From contig URQZ01000009.1 of the NCBI GenBank assembly GCA_900550255.1, positions 1-41,913 of the forward strand: a DNA stretch of 41,913 bases. The letters run 5' to 3'. The position numbers and the translations under genes were made by a program. Source of the DNA: an uncultured Mycoplasmatota bacterium. Its GTDB lineage: Bacteria; Bacillota_I; Bacilli_A; RF39; UBA660. The notes under the pieces are model-generated. The model worked only from the letters and a program-made list of their open reading frames with translations. It searched no databases and was not told the DNA's origin. Shown piece after piece: positions 33,991-41,913 of this stretch; within the stretch, counting starts at the first letter, position 1, and each line of letters begins with the position of its first letter.

Positions 33991-34047
33991 GATAAAAAAA
34001 TGTATAATTGAAGTGGTTTAAAATTTAAGCTTTATTAGGAGGTAACA

Positions 34048-34794
34048 ATGGATAAAAGAACAATATTAGATAATGTAGATAAACTTATGATCATGTATAA
34101 AAATGGTGAACTTGGTGGTGAAGTAATGCCGGAGGATGCAAATCCTAATTTAGAAAAAAATAGTTTAGAAAATTATTTATATTTTACTTTACCAATGGCA
34201 TTAAACTATCAAAGAAATTCTTATACATTATGGGAAAGTGCTTTAAAGACATATAATGATGAGGAAACAAGATTTGTTTTTAATCCTAAATTATGTTTGA
34301 AAAAAAGCTTTGAAGAAGTACAATATGCTTTGACTAAATATAAAGTTGCTCTACAAAAGCAAAAACAAACTGAAATATGGTTATCATTATGTAATACATT
34401 TGTAGAGATGTTTGATGGCGATATACGAAATTTATTTGATCAATTAGATAATGATGTTAATAAGATTAGAAATTTTATGCAAAAAGAAAATAAAAAGAAA
34501 TTTCCTTACTTATCAGGAACTAAGATTTGTAATTATTGGCTTTATGTTATTTATCAATATACTGATAGGAGATATAAAAACATTGAATGCTTAACAGTTG
34601 CTCCAGATACTCATGTATGTAAGGCTACTCATAGATTAGGTTTGATAACTGATGAAGAATTCAATTCAAACAATGTTCAACAAATAGTTATAGATAGATG
34701 GCAAGAACTTTTTAAAGGTACTAAATATAAACCAATTGATATTCATACACAATTATGGTTATGGAGTAGAAATGGATTTAAGGAAATAAAATAA
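34048..34794 (+). CDS. HhH-GPD-like DNA glycosylase
   Basis: 248 aa all-helical protein. The segment PYLSGTKICNYWLYVIYQYT (Lys near residue 157), followed by LTVAPDTHVCKATHRLGLI (Asp near residue 187), has the helix-hairpin-helix plus PVDTHV-type layout of HhH-GPD base-excision glycosylases, with the Lys and Asp of bifunctional enzymes such as OGG1/AGOG. IHTQLWLWSRNGF matches the C-terminal part seen in that superfamily. The N-terminal ~100 residues (YFTLPMALNYQRNSYTLWES) replace the usual first domain. No iron-sulfur cysteines are seen. TTAGGAGG precedes the ATG. The lesion is unknown; a role in removing oxidised purines or a modified base is inferred. Confidence 0.65.
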   Translation: MDKRTILDNVDKLMIMYKNGELGGEVMPEDANPNLEKNSLENYLYFTLPMALNYQRNSYTLWESALKTYNDEETRFVFNPKLCLKKSFEEVQYALTKYKVALQKQKQTEIWLSLCNTFVEMFDGDIRNLFDQLDNDVNKIRNFMQKENKKKFPYLSGTKICNYWLYVIYQYTDRRYKNIECLTVAPDTHVCKATHRLGLITDEEFNSNNVQQIVIDRWQELFKGTKYKPIDIHTQLWLWSRNGFKEIK

Positions 34795-34813
34795 AAAAAT
34801 AGAGGCAACATAT

Positions 34814-35100
34814 TTGAAATATAATAGTTATACAAGTACAGGTGGACGTGGATGGGTAACAAATTATGCACCTATTTTTAAATATATTTTTAATGGTAGG
34901 GAATATATAAATCAATCTTTTCAATTATTATCTAAGAAAAAAATACAAGAATTTATAGTTGGTAAAAATTATAATATCATTATAAATAAAAAAAACCGAA
35001 TAAATTTATCTTAGATAAAAATATAGAATTTACTGAAATATTGATATTATTAATGGGAAGATTTTTTCTTTTAACTACTATATTAAATTTTATTTTATAA
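34814..35100 (+). pseudogene. Truncated, frameshifted DUF3592-like gene
   Basis: A TTG at 34814 begins a frame matching the middle of DUF3592 proteins (GWVTNYAPIFKYIFNGREYI, IVGKNYNIIINKK). An A8 run near 34990 shifts the frame: the original path ends NRINLS, while the other frame continues PNKFILDKNIEFTEI and then a final membrane helix to TAA 35100. The N-terminal helix is missing, cut off by the stop of the upstream region. It is a relic related in type to the intact gene at 18446. Confidence 0.6.
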
Positions 35101-35466
35101 CTATGTTTTAAAAGTTAATACGTGTAAAGCTATGATTGATTTCATAGCTTTTAAAATACAAAAATAAAACTCATACCAAAGTATGAGTAAGAACGTGTAA
35201 GACTTTATGAATTAAGTTCTTTTTATAAAAATGTATATTAGATTTTGATTGTTAGTAGTAATGTTATATTATTGACAAAAAAAGCTAAAATGGTAATTCA
35301 AAACAATTATCATTTAATGTTTTAATAATATATGTTAAAAATGGAGATAGCATTTCATTATCATCCTTTATTTTAATATATAACCCGTATAAGTCAATTA
35401 ATTTTCTAGTATTTTTTTAAATTCTATGTTATAATAGCACTCAACTATTTAAGGGGGAAATTCTGT
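35101..35466. other. Intergenic region with two hairpins and a promoter
   Basis: No gene seen. Hairpins are AAAGCTATGA/TCATAGCTTT (35126-35151) and ACTCATAC/GTATGAGT (35170-35189). An extended -10, TGTTATAAT, at 35427-35435 lies 31 bases before the AAA+ gene. A similar AAAGCTATGG plus AACTCACACA hairpin pair occurs at about 39948-40050, after the same operon. Confidence 0.6.
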
Positions 35467-36996
35467 ATGCTAAGTAAAAAAGATATAAGGGATTTATTAA
35501 AGAAAATGACAGATGATATGCATTCTAATGTAAAAAAAATTAAGAGTGTATTTGGAAGTATATATTACACTGATGAAGAAAATCAATCTATATTACATAT
35601 TTTAGTAGATGATAAGTATGATGAGGAAAAATGTTTTCTTGCCATTAAATCATTATTACAAATAGGATTGAGTCCAAACTTAGAAGCTGATTTTCAGTAT
35701 AATTTTATACAAACGGCTTTATATACTGGATATAGCGAAGAATTTATTTTAAATATTATTAATGAATCATTAAAATACAATTTAAACATTAATCATGTTG
35801 ATGCTGATAAAGATACTATTATACATACTGCAATATATAGTGATGATTATTTAGGTGAAGTTGAAGGAATTTATGATTTGTTATGTTCTAATGGATATGA
35901 TTGTACTAAAGTTTGTTCAGAAGGTAGAAATTTATTAGAAGCAATGATTTTTCAAAAACAATATTCTGAAGAACAAATACAAAGATTTAAAACAAAATTT
36001 GAAAAAAGATATCCTAAAATTAAACAAAAGGCTCCTGTTGTTTCTGTAATTCCAACACTGTCTGATGAAGATATTTTGGAATTTGAAAAATATGGAAAAA
36101 TATTAAATAATAAAAATTATATAGTCGCACCAACAATTGGAAGAGAAAAAGAATTAAAAAATCTTATGATTACTTTAGCTCAAGATAAAAAAAGACCATT
36201 AATAGTTGGAGAATCAGGGGTTGGTAAAACTTCAATAGTAGATGAACTTGCTTATAGAATTAGAACAGGACAAGTGCCAGGCTTTTTACAAGGAAAAATC
36301 ATTGTAGAAATTACTCCAGGTGATATAGTTGCAGGTTGCAAATTCGTTGGAAGGTTTGAAGAGAATATGACTAAAGTGATGAAACTATGCGAAAGATTAG
36401 ATGCAATAGTTTTCATTGATGAAATTCATACAATATATGGTACTGGGGCAAGCCTAGAAAAAAATAATGACATGGCAGCTATACTAAAGCATTATATAGA
36501 TAGATCTAATTTAAAAGTAATTGGAACAACAACTGAAAAAGAATATGAAAAATACTTTAGTAATGATACTTTAAAAAGAAGATTTGAAAAAATTACTGTT
36601 AAAGAACCTACTGAAGATATTTTATATCAAATAGTTAATAAAGTAATTGAGGATTATTATTTAAAAAATGGAATATTTTTTGAAAATGAAAATATAAGAA
36701 GCAAAATAGTAAATATTATCTTAGGTGCTACTGAAAAAAGTTATAGAATATATAATGATATTGTTAATAACCCTGATTTGGCAATATCTATTGTTGATAA
36801 AGCATTTGCATTTGCAAAGGTTTATGATAGTGAATTTATTACAGCAGAGCACTTTATTGAAGGATTTGAGTGTTGCGATAGAATCTATGAATCTACAAAA
36901 AAACAAGCAATAGAAAAATTAAAAAAATTAGATACAAGTATAACTAAGCCAGTACAAAAAATATTAAAAATAGATTTTAATAGATTTAAAAAATAA
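35467..36996 (+). CDS. Ankyrin-repeat AAA+ ATPase with a single ClpB-D1-type module
   Basis: 510 aa. Residues ~35-165 hold about three ankyrin-like repeats (QSILHILVDDKY, NFIQTALYTGYSEE, DTIIHTAIYSDDYLGE). Residues ~215-490 are one AAA+ module of the ClpA/ClpB D1 type. It starts IGREKELKNLMITLAQ and has Walker A GESGVGKT (~248), the RTGQVPGFLQGK region, the pore-loop position GCKFVGRFEENM, Walker B AIVFIDEIHTIYGTG (~315), sensor GTTTEKEYEKYF and Arg finger KRRFEK. The closing segment NPDLAISIVDKAFAFA matches the D1 lid. Class features missing are the Clp N-domain, the coiled-coil M-domain, the second AAA ring and any ClpP loop. GGGGGAAA-type ribosome binding site precedes ATG 35467. It starts an operon; the next gene is 13 bases on. 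Confidence 0.87.
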   Translation: MLSKKDIRDLLKKMTDDMHSNVKKIKSVFGSIYYTDEENQSILHILVDDKYDEEKCFLAIKSLLQIGLSPNLEADFQYNFIQTALYTGYSEEFILNIINESLKYNLNINHVDADKDTIIHTAIYSDDYLGEVEGIYDLLCSNGYDCTKVCSEGRNLLEAMIFQKQYSEEQIQRFKTKFEKRYPKIKQKAPVVSVIPTLSDEDILEFEKYGKILNNKNYIVAPTIGREKELKNLMITLAQDKKRPLIVGESGVGKTSIVDELAYRIRTGQVPGFLQGKIIVEITPGDIVAGCKFVGRFEENMTKVMKLCERLDAIVFIDEIHTIYGTGASLEKNNDMAAILKHYIDRSNLKVIGTTTEKEYEKYFSNDTLKRRFEKITVKEPTEDILYQIVNKVIEDYYLKNGIFFENENIRSKIVNIILGATEKSYRIYNDIVNNPDLAISIVDKAFAFAKVYDSEFITAEHFIEGFECCDRIYESTKKQAIEKLKKLDTSITKPVQKILKIDFNRFKK

Positions 36997-37009
36997 AGGG
37001 GATAATATC

Positions 37010-39883
37010 ATGTTAGATTTAATAGAACAACTAAAAAAAGATTCTATACCAATTACATTAAATGCTAGTAAAGAAAATGAAGAGAGAGCACTTAAAGAAT
37101 GTGATGAATATATTAAAACTGGTAATAAAAATATTAATAATATGACTCCTCTTACTATTTATTATATTATTAGTAAATTACCAGAAGATAAGCAAATAAC
37201 ATTTTTAAAAGAAAATATTAAATATATTAAAGAACATGATGAAGAAATATTTTTATATACAATGATTGTACCTAAATCTTTATCATATTTTCTTTCTTTT
37301 AATGTTTTAAAAGAATTAAGAAATATTGATTTTGATATATTTAAAAAAGTTATAATCCAAAATTATGAAAATTTATTTCATGGATTTACTCATGAAGATT
37401 ATTATTCTTTTTATAATCAATTTTATACTGATTTAATTGAAGTTGAAAACAGAGAATTTATTAATGGATTATATTTTCATAATAGATGTTGTTATGATAC
37501 TGCTAATATGGATGATAAAATTAAGTTTTTTGAATTACAAATATCATACAACAAAGAATTCATGGATTATTTTTTAGATAAATATATAGATAAAATTAAT
37601 GAATTTAAACCAAGAGAACTATTAACATTTATAAAATATATTGAAGATATAGATACATATAAAAAATTTGTAAGTAGTAACTATGATAAATTAAATATGG
37701 CTTTTAATAACATTGATGAATATGATTTAAAAAAATATTTAGATGAAATAGACAAAACAAAACAAGAAATTTTAATATCTAATTTTTTCGAAAATATTAT
37801 AAAAAAACAAGATATAAAGGAAATAATATATAATATTAATCCTTATATAATTATAGAATTATATAATAAGAACAAGAAAATATTTAATTCATTAACTTTA
37901 AATGATTGGGTTAAATTATGTTCTAAAACTAGAACATTTAATGATGATTTTAAGAATATATTAGATAATTTTGAAATAGTTAATATAGAAAAATTATTTG
38001 ATACACAGTTTTATACTTTCTATTATTATAAAGAAGATGTATCTGCACTTAAATATATTGAAACAAAGTACAGAAATAATATTATAAATAGGGGCGTATT
38101 AGAAGAAATAGATGAAACAACTTCAATTTTTTCTGAAAAATATTTAAAGAATTTAAGTGAATTTAAAGTTATGTTACAAAATAATATTATTTCCAAAAAT
38201 GATAAGAGATATAAACAACACTTATCAAATTTTATAATGTTTTTAAAAAATCAAAATATTATAAATAATATTGAAAATAATAATTTTAAAGAAATAGAAA
38301 AAATGTTTTATAGAATTGTTAAGGGTAAATCAATTACAATATTATATGAATTATCCAGTATTGAAGAAATAACTATATTTAATAGACTAGGTCAAATTGA
38401 TTTTAAAGTAGAAGACTTTACGGTAGAACAATTAGAAAATTATAATGTTAAGCAACATAAACAATTATGCAAAAAGTTTGAAAAAAATAATTGGTATTTT
38501 AAAAGTTATAAACAGTTAATTTTAAAATTAATGCTAATGGTGGGATTTAATAATACAAGAGCTTTATTAGAAATAAATGATACATTGCCTGTATTAGAAC
38601 ATTTGGTAGGTAATGTTGATGTTAAAAATGTTAAGTTAGATGAACAGCATAATCCAATATTAAATATGAAGTTAATGAATTTATTATTTAGTGATAAAGA
38701 TTACTCTAAAATGAAAGAAATATTATCTAACAAAGATAATGATTTATATAAATATTTTCCGAGAATGTTTAATGAATGGGAATTTATTGTCATGAATAAC
38801 AAAGATAAATCATTAAAAATGATAATAGATTTTCTAAAAAGTGATGAAATATCATTACCACCTAAATATTATCGTTTAGAAGGATTGTTTAAATTTATTG
38901 GATGCAATAATAGAAATGTGGATGAAACTTTATTATTGCATGATCAAATGTTAACTAGAGTAAGTTCTACAATACCAAGAATTACAGGAACAAAAGATGA
39001 ATATTCTTATGAAATATTGAGATTAGATGATATGGAAGCATTAACTGTAGGTAATAAAACAGATTGTTGCTTTACTGTATTAGGTAATGGATATTCTTGT
39101 TTAAAACATTCTTTAACAAGCAGTAATGGTAGAATATTGGTAGTTAAAAAAGGTAATGAAATTTTAGCGCATAGTTGGATTTGGAGAAATGGAAATTTAT
39201 TATGTTTAGATAATATTGAAATTTCTAAAAAAATAAATTCAGTAGATTTTTTGGATATATATCTGCAAGTAGCAGATGAATTAATAAAAACTTCATATCA
39301 ATCAGAAGGAATAGAACATTGTATTAAAAATATAACTATTGGATTTACAAATTTTGATAAACAAATAAAAGGAATTGAACAATATCCTTGTTTAATAGCT
39401 AAAAATTGTAATCTTGAAGATAAAGACTTTGGAAGTAGATTAGGAAGTAATAGACAATTTGTTGATGTTTTACCACAACCTATTGAAGAAGTTGAATATT
39501 CTGATTCAAAAGATGTTCAATACTTAATTAAAGGAAATGGTATATTTAGTTTAGGGCAAAGTTATTTTGCTTACCAAGATGAAAGAAAAGATATTATGTA
39601 CTATTCAGAAGATAAACCTTATGATGAAGATTATATAAAAGTTATGAATGGGAAAGTTAATGCCTTAAGATATATAAAAGCCGAAAAAGATAATACTTTA
39701 GATTTATATAAAGCAATAGATATTGAAGATTTAAAAGAAGCTTATTGTAATGATGATTGGTATGTAATAAACTCTGCAAATGGTGATATAGAAACATTTA
39801 ATAATTCATCAGATGAAAGGGCTAATAACGAAATAAATTCAATTTCTTTAAAATATGAAAAAGTTTTAAAAAAGTTAATTTAG
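37010..39883 (+). CDS. 957-residue helical protein with Cys/Trp-rich C-terminal domain
   Basis: Unrecognised as a whole. Residues ~1-640 are almost entirely helical and rich in Asn, Lys, Ile and Tyr, an alpha-solenoid-like scaffold without clear repeats. Residues ~660-800 form a compact alpha/beta domain: YEILRLDDMEALTVGNKTDC followed by CFTVLGNGYSC, then RILVVKKGNEILAHSWIWRN and LLCLDNIEI, a helix (VDFLDIYLQVADELI) and a strand NITIGFT. The strand-helix order resembles a GNAT acetyltransferase, and the Cys pair with the SWIW motif looks functional, but I cannot name the family. The last ~100 residues are acidic and tyrosine-rich. Start ATG 37010 has GGGGATAA upstream, 13 bases after the AAA+ gene, so the proteins are co-made and probably work together: the ATPase as remodeller, this as substrate adaptor or effector. 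Confidence 0.7.
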   Translation: MLDLIEQLKKDSIPITLNASKENEERALKECDEYIKTGNKNINNMTPLTIYYIISKLPEDKQITFLKENIKYIKEHDEEIFLYTMIVPKSLSYFLSFNVLKELRNIDFDIFKKVIIQNYENLFHGFTHEDYYSFYNQFYTDLIEVENREFINGLYFHNRCCYDTANMDDKIKFFELQISYNKEFMDYFLDKYIDKINEFKPRELLTFIKYIEDIDTYKKFVSSNYDKLNMAFNNIDEYDLKKYLDEIDKTKQEILISNFFENIIKKQDIKEIIYNINPYIIIELYNKNKKIFNSLTLNDWVKLCSKTRTFNDDFKNILDNFEIVNIEKLFDTQFYTFYYYKEDVSALKYIETKYRNNIINRGVLEEIDETTSIFSEKYLKNLSEFKVMLQNNIISKNDKRYKQHLSNFIMFLKNQNIINNIENNNFKEIEKMFYRIVKGKSITILYELSSIEEITIFNRLGQIDFKVEDFTVEQLENYNVKQHKQLCKKFEKNNWYFKSYKQLILKLMLMVGFNNTRALLEINDTLPVLEHLVGNVDVKNVKLDEQHNPILNMKLMNLLFSDKDYSKMKEILSNKDNDLYKYFPRMFNEWEFIVMNNKDKSLKMIIDFLKSDEISLPPKYYRLEGLFKFIGCNNRNVDETLLLHDQMLTRVSSTIPRITGTKDEYSYEILRLDDMEALTVGNKTDCCFTVLGNGYSCLKHSLTSSNGRILVVKKGNEILAHSWIWRNGNLLCLDNIEISKKINSVDFLDIYLQVADELIKTSYQSEGIEHCIKNITIGFTNFDKQIKGIEQYPCLIAKNCNLEDKDFGSRLGSNRQFVDVLPQPIEEVEYSDSKDVQYLIKGNGIFSLGQSYFAYQDERKDIMYYSEDKPYDEDYIKVMNGKVNALRYIKAEKDNTLDLYKAIDIEDLKEAYCNDDWYVINSANGDIETFNNSSDERANNEINSISLKYEKVLKKLI

Positions 39884-40119
39884 TAAAAAGGTGATAATTA
39901 TGAATTATTATAATTTGTAATTGTTATCTTTTTTTGTTTCATAAAGCTATGGTCGTTTTCGATAAAATACATTTTTTAATATAATAAAAGTTCAATATTA
40001 AATACTATGAATTTGTTTATATAAATAAAAAACTCACACAAAAATGTGAATAGTTTTCTCAGAATACTACAACTATATCACTCACTACTAAAAAACTACC
40101 ACAAATTAAATATAAAAAG
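39884..40119. other. Intergenic stretch with mini-ORF and hairpins
   Basis: AAAGGTGATAATT at 39887-39900 is a good ribosome binding site, but its ATG (39901) is followed by only five more sense codons before TAA (39916-39918). A TAATTGTTATC plus T7 tract follows (to about 39937), which may be an imperfect terminator. Further on are AAAGCTATGG and an AACTCACACA/TGTGAATAGTT hairpin (about 40030-40055), similar to the upstream side of this operon. No gene seen. Confidence 0.5.
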
Positions 40120-40148
40120 TTTTCATTTAATACAAGTAATGATATAAT
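40120..40148 (+). promoter_or_regulatory. Promoter of the small coiled-coil gene
   Basis: TTTTCA (40120-40125), 17 bases, TATAAT (40143-40148) with TGA directly before it (extended -10). ATG 40175 is 26 bases downstream after TGGAGG. Confidence 0.7.
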
Positions 40149-40174
40149 AGAATTGTTTTTATGGAGGTTTTGAT

Positions 40175-40753
40175 ATGAAAAATGAAGAATTAATAAAACT
40201 TAGAGAAAATTACAATAAATTAATAAATGAAAGAAATAAGATACTTACATTAAAATCTAAAATAGAAAAGTTAGAAAAAAATCCTGTAGTAAAAGAGTAT
40301 TTAGATACTATTTCAGAATATGAGGATAGTAAAGCTAAGTATGTTAATCCCATAGAAAAAAAAGAAGATTCTTATTTTGTTAGAAAAGCAGTTGATCGAA
40401 CTACCATTACACCAAGAAAGGATTATTATGTTTATATGGGAACTTATAAGTATACTAACGAAATGGATATAATGCATGCTCCAAATGATATAAGAGTAAA
40501 TAGAAATGATAAGGATGCTGATTATGTAGTTTATTATAATTTAGAAGCTAGGGCCCATAGTTTCGAAGGACATGTTGAAATTCCTTGCTCAAAAGCTGAT
40601 GAATTTGAATTAGCTCATAAAATAATAGTTCCTAAAAATGTAATTAGTAGAGAGTCATATTTTTATGATTTACAAGAAGAATATTATGAAACAGCTATAC
40701 TAGAATCAGAAGACAAAGCAATAGAGAGAATTAACAAATTAGTAAAAAAATAG
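40175..40753 (+). CDS. Coiled-coil protein of unknown function
   Basis: 192 aa, cytosolic. Residues ~1-55 (ELIKLRENYNKLINERNKIL, SKIEKLEKNPVVKEYLDTI) are a predicted coiled coil. Residues ~65-160 are mixed strands with many Tyr and Asp (FVRKAVDRTTITPRKDYYVY with MGTYKY, then DYVVYYNLEARAHSFEGHVE), and a helical end follows (AILESEDKAIERINKLVKK). No catalytic motif stands out. It has its own promoter and a TGGAGG ribosome binding site, and follows the AAA+/957-residue operon on the same strand. I do not recognise it. Confidence 0.7.
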   Translation: MKNEELIKLRENYNKLINERNKILTLKSKIEKLEKNPVVKEYLDTISEYEDSKAKYVNPIEKKEDSYFVRKAVDRTTITPRKDYYVYMGTYKYTNEMDIMHAPNDIRVNRNDKDADYVVYYNLEARAHSFEGHVEIPCSKADEFELAHKIIVPKNVISRESYFYDLQEEYYETAILESEDKAIERINKLVKK

Positions 40754-41012
40754 ATATAGTTAAATAGCACCATATATAATGTAATTGAAAATATGTTTGA
40801 AATAATGGTTATTGAAAATAAAATATTATATACGATAAGTTAAAATTTATATGCTAGATGAATAAAAAAGATAAAGTATATAATGAAGAAATATTATATC
40901 ATTCACAAATTTATATAAAGTAATATAGAAAGTTAGTTTTCATGGTTTAAATAACAAGTTGATTTTGATAACTTTTTGTGTGTAATTCTGCAATTTCATA
41001 TAGAGTTAGATA
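40754..41012. other. Gene-free stretch, probably decayed
   Basis: No ORF with a ribosome binding site. A 21-codon frame (40858-40923) is unsupported. The stretch leads into the nucleoside hydrolase relic and may be its unrecognisable upstream part. Confidence 0.45.
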
Positions 41013-41141
41013 ACACCTATTATAAATGATGATAATACCTTTAAATTAACTGAAAATAGACATAATATTAGATTTGTTAATTATTTAAATGCAAATGAAA
41101 TATTTATGGATTTATTTAATAAATTAACGGATAATAATTAA
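41013..41141 (+). pseudogene. C-terminal relic of a nucleoside hydrolase
   Basis: 43 codons to TAA read TPIINDDNTFKLTENRHNI then RFVNYLNANEIFMDLFNKL. This aligns with the end of the fusion enzyme at 19332-20750 (CPNIKEDTSYEFTEGNHNI, then TFVTKLDREKIYSDLFRKL). The match keeps the NHNI/RHNI and DLFxKL positions and the C-terminal end. No start codon and no catalytic part remain; its terminator is still in place. Confidence 0.7.
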
Positions 41142-41188
41142 ATGATAAAGTCAACATTTATATGATATTGTCTTTATCATTTTTTTTT
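41140..41188 (+). terminator. Terminator of the nucleoside hydrolase relic
   Basis: AAATGATAAAGTCAA (41140-41154) pairs with TTGTCTTTATCATTT (41168-41182) apart from one mismatch, then T6. Confidence 0.85.
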
Positions 41189-41255
41189 ATTTTAAAACAC
41201 TTTGTAATACATGTAGTGGATGATTTATATAGGGGGTATCAGTTAATCTAGTTTG

Positions 41256-41370
41256 TCACTTATGCATTCGTGCCATATAATCAATAGCTTTTTTTTAATT
41301 TAACTAAAGAATTTATATGATAAGCCTTTGTTTCATTTAATTGTTTTTCTAAATCTAAATTAATTATCAT
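41256..41370 (-). pseudogene. Small helical protein, frameshifted
   Basis: On the minus strand, after TTGAGGTT, ATG at 41370 gives MIINLDLEKQLNETKAYHIN and SLVKLKK. An A8 run shifts the frame. In the next frame it reads AIDYMARMHK and stops at 41256. About 37 residues, charged and helical. No family recognised. Confidence 0.4.
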
Positions 41371-41456
41371 AACCTCAAGTTATTGCGTACATAAAATATT
41401 TGTATTTTAATTATAATAATAATTTATATATAATATAATTGGAGAGAGGTGATAAT

Positions 41457-41577
41457 ACGATTAAAAAGTATTCGCAAGAAGAATTAGATCAAATTTCTTT
41501 ATCAAAAAATTAAATGATAATTATATGTATGTATACATAAAAAAAGATTAACAAATGATAATTTAATTATATGTTAA
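41457..41577 (+). pseudogene. Short broken ORF with ACG after a ribosome binding site
   Basis: GAGAGAGGTGATAAT ends at 41456, where ATG would be expected, but the codon is ACG (41457). The frame reads IKKYSQEELDQISLSKN to TAA 41511-41513. With one extra A in the A6 run it would continue KLNDNYMYVYIKKRLTND to 41577. Probably a decayed small gene. No family recognised. Confidence 0.4.
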
Positions 41578-41602
41578 CTAAAAATTTATAGTATTGTATA
41601 AT
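41574..41602 (+). promoter_or_regulatory. Promoter of the repeat gene
   Basis: TTAACT (41574-41579), 17 bases, TATAAT (41597-41602); AGAGGTG and ATG 41626 follow. Confidence 0.65.
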
Positions 41603-41625
41603 AATGGGACAAGAGGTGAAAATAA

Positions 41626-41913
41626 ATGAAAATAGAAACGATGGAATATTTATCAGATGAAATAACTGATATTAATTTATTAAAAAAAATGCTAGTAGAT
41701 TTAGATAAGATGTCCTTTAAAAATATGGAAAAACTTATTAAAATTTTAAAAGAATGTGATTATAATGAAAAAGCATATGAATTAGTAGTAAATTCAAGTG
41801 TATTAGAATATAGAACAATAGAAGAGCAAATAAAATTAATAGAAGTATTAAAAGAATATGATTATAATGAAAAAGCATATGAATTAGTAGTAAATTCAAG
41901 TGTATTAGAATAT
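41626..41913 (+). CDS. Tandem-repeat helical protein (3' truncated by window)
   Basis: 96 codons are visible and the frame is still open at the window end. After a short start (MKIETMEYLSDEITDINLL) the protein enters 34-residue repeats containing KECDYNEKAYELVVNSSVLE and then RTIEEQIKLIEVL, the second copy beginning KEYDYNEKAYELVVNSSVLE. The units read as helix pairs, like an alpha-solenoid. No signal peptide. AGAGGTG is the ribosome binding site. It is similar in style to the repeat protein at 30272, though the motif differs. Function unknown. Confidence 0.75.
   Translation, partial: MKIETMEYLSDEITDINLLKKMLVDLDKMSFKNMEKLIKILKECDYNEKAYELVVNSSVLEYRTIEEQIKLIEVLKEYDYNEKAYELVVNSSVLEY
41751..41913 (+). 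repeat. Near-identical 61-base repeat, 102-base period
   Basis: 41751-41811 and 41853-41913 differ at one base (AGAATGTGATT against AGAATATGATT). The 102-base period equals 34 codons, so the reading frame is kept. The array continues beyond the window. Confidence 0.85.

Noticed and set aside
36721..36913. Short frames on both strands inside the AAA+ gene
   Set aside because: They are shadows of the conserved D1 lid region and have no start signals.
39901..39918. Six-codon ORF after a good ribosome binding site as a regulatory leader peptide
   Set aside because: No downstream gene is within coupling distance and no alternative hairpins could be shown; more likely a decayed start.

Overview
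The window is very AT-rich with short, densely packed genes, strong AGGAGG-type ribosome binding sites and extended -10 promoters (TGnTATAAT). It encodes an LtaS-type lipoteichoic acid polymerase, class B sortase remains and collagen-like surface proteins. This points to a low-GC Bacillota, probably a gut-type Bacilli or Mollicutes relative (RF39- or Erysipelotrichia-like; lineage inferred only). TGG encodes Trp and TGA ends genes at 8421, 21255 and 21785, so the standard bacterial code applies.

Layout. 1-9.7 kb is mostly core or envelope metabolism: a GH31 alpha-glucosidase (cut by the window start), an LtaS-like polymerase with a coupled membrane-anchored partner, an FtsX permease remnant, a lipoprotein, gpmA, a broken DUF6512 gene, a hemolysin III protein, a DedA flippase-like protein and a CmpB-like membrane protein. 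9.8-17.4 kb is a surface or spore-envelope locus: three collagen-like proteins, a large beta-helix-like protein, two small proteins sharing a C-terminal motif, and a DUF11/sortase B chimera. A CATAnnnTA box, resembling the -10 element of sporulation sigma-E/sigma-K, precedes most of these genes. A PHP phosphoesterase lies inside this locus.

17.5-24.1 kb is an accessory nucleotide/ADP-ribose-flavoured island. It holds a 5-hmdU DNA kinase helical-domain (aGPT-PPlase-like) protein, a DUF3592 protein, a deoxyribonucleotidase-nucleoside hydrolase fusion, a YgjV-like membrane protein, two histidine phosphatases and two HD hydrolases. One HD protein is fused to a NADAR ADP-ribosylglycohydrolase-like domain. 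The phosphatase-HD pair has been tandemly duplicated, and a third copy survives only as a start. 24.2-25.4 kb is a frameshifted paralogue of the beta-helix protein, again with a CATAnnnTA box.

25.5-30 kb carries an AraC/GyrI regulator, an ABC exporter, a HAD hydrolase and a MATE-like transporter. 30.2-41.9 kb is repeat-rich: a helical-repeat protein, a decayed ketopantoate reductase, an Mbeg1-like lipase-fold protein, a HhH-GPD-like DNA glycosylase, then a two-gene operon of an ankyrin/ClpB-D1-type AAA+ ATPase and a 957-residue protein. This operon, with the NADAR/HD island, is the best candidate for an undescribed system. The right end holds gene remnants, including the C-terminus of a second nucleoside hydrolase, and a tandem-repeat protein that leaves the window.

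The window contains about a dozen broken genes or fragments. Many breaks lie in A or T homopolymers, so real decay and read or assembly error must be kept apart. No tRNA, rRNA, CRISPR array or integrase was seen.
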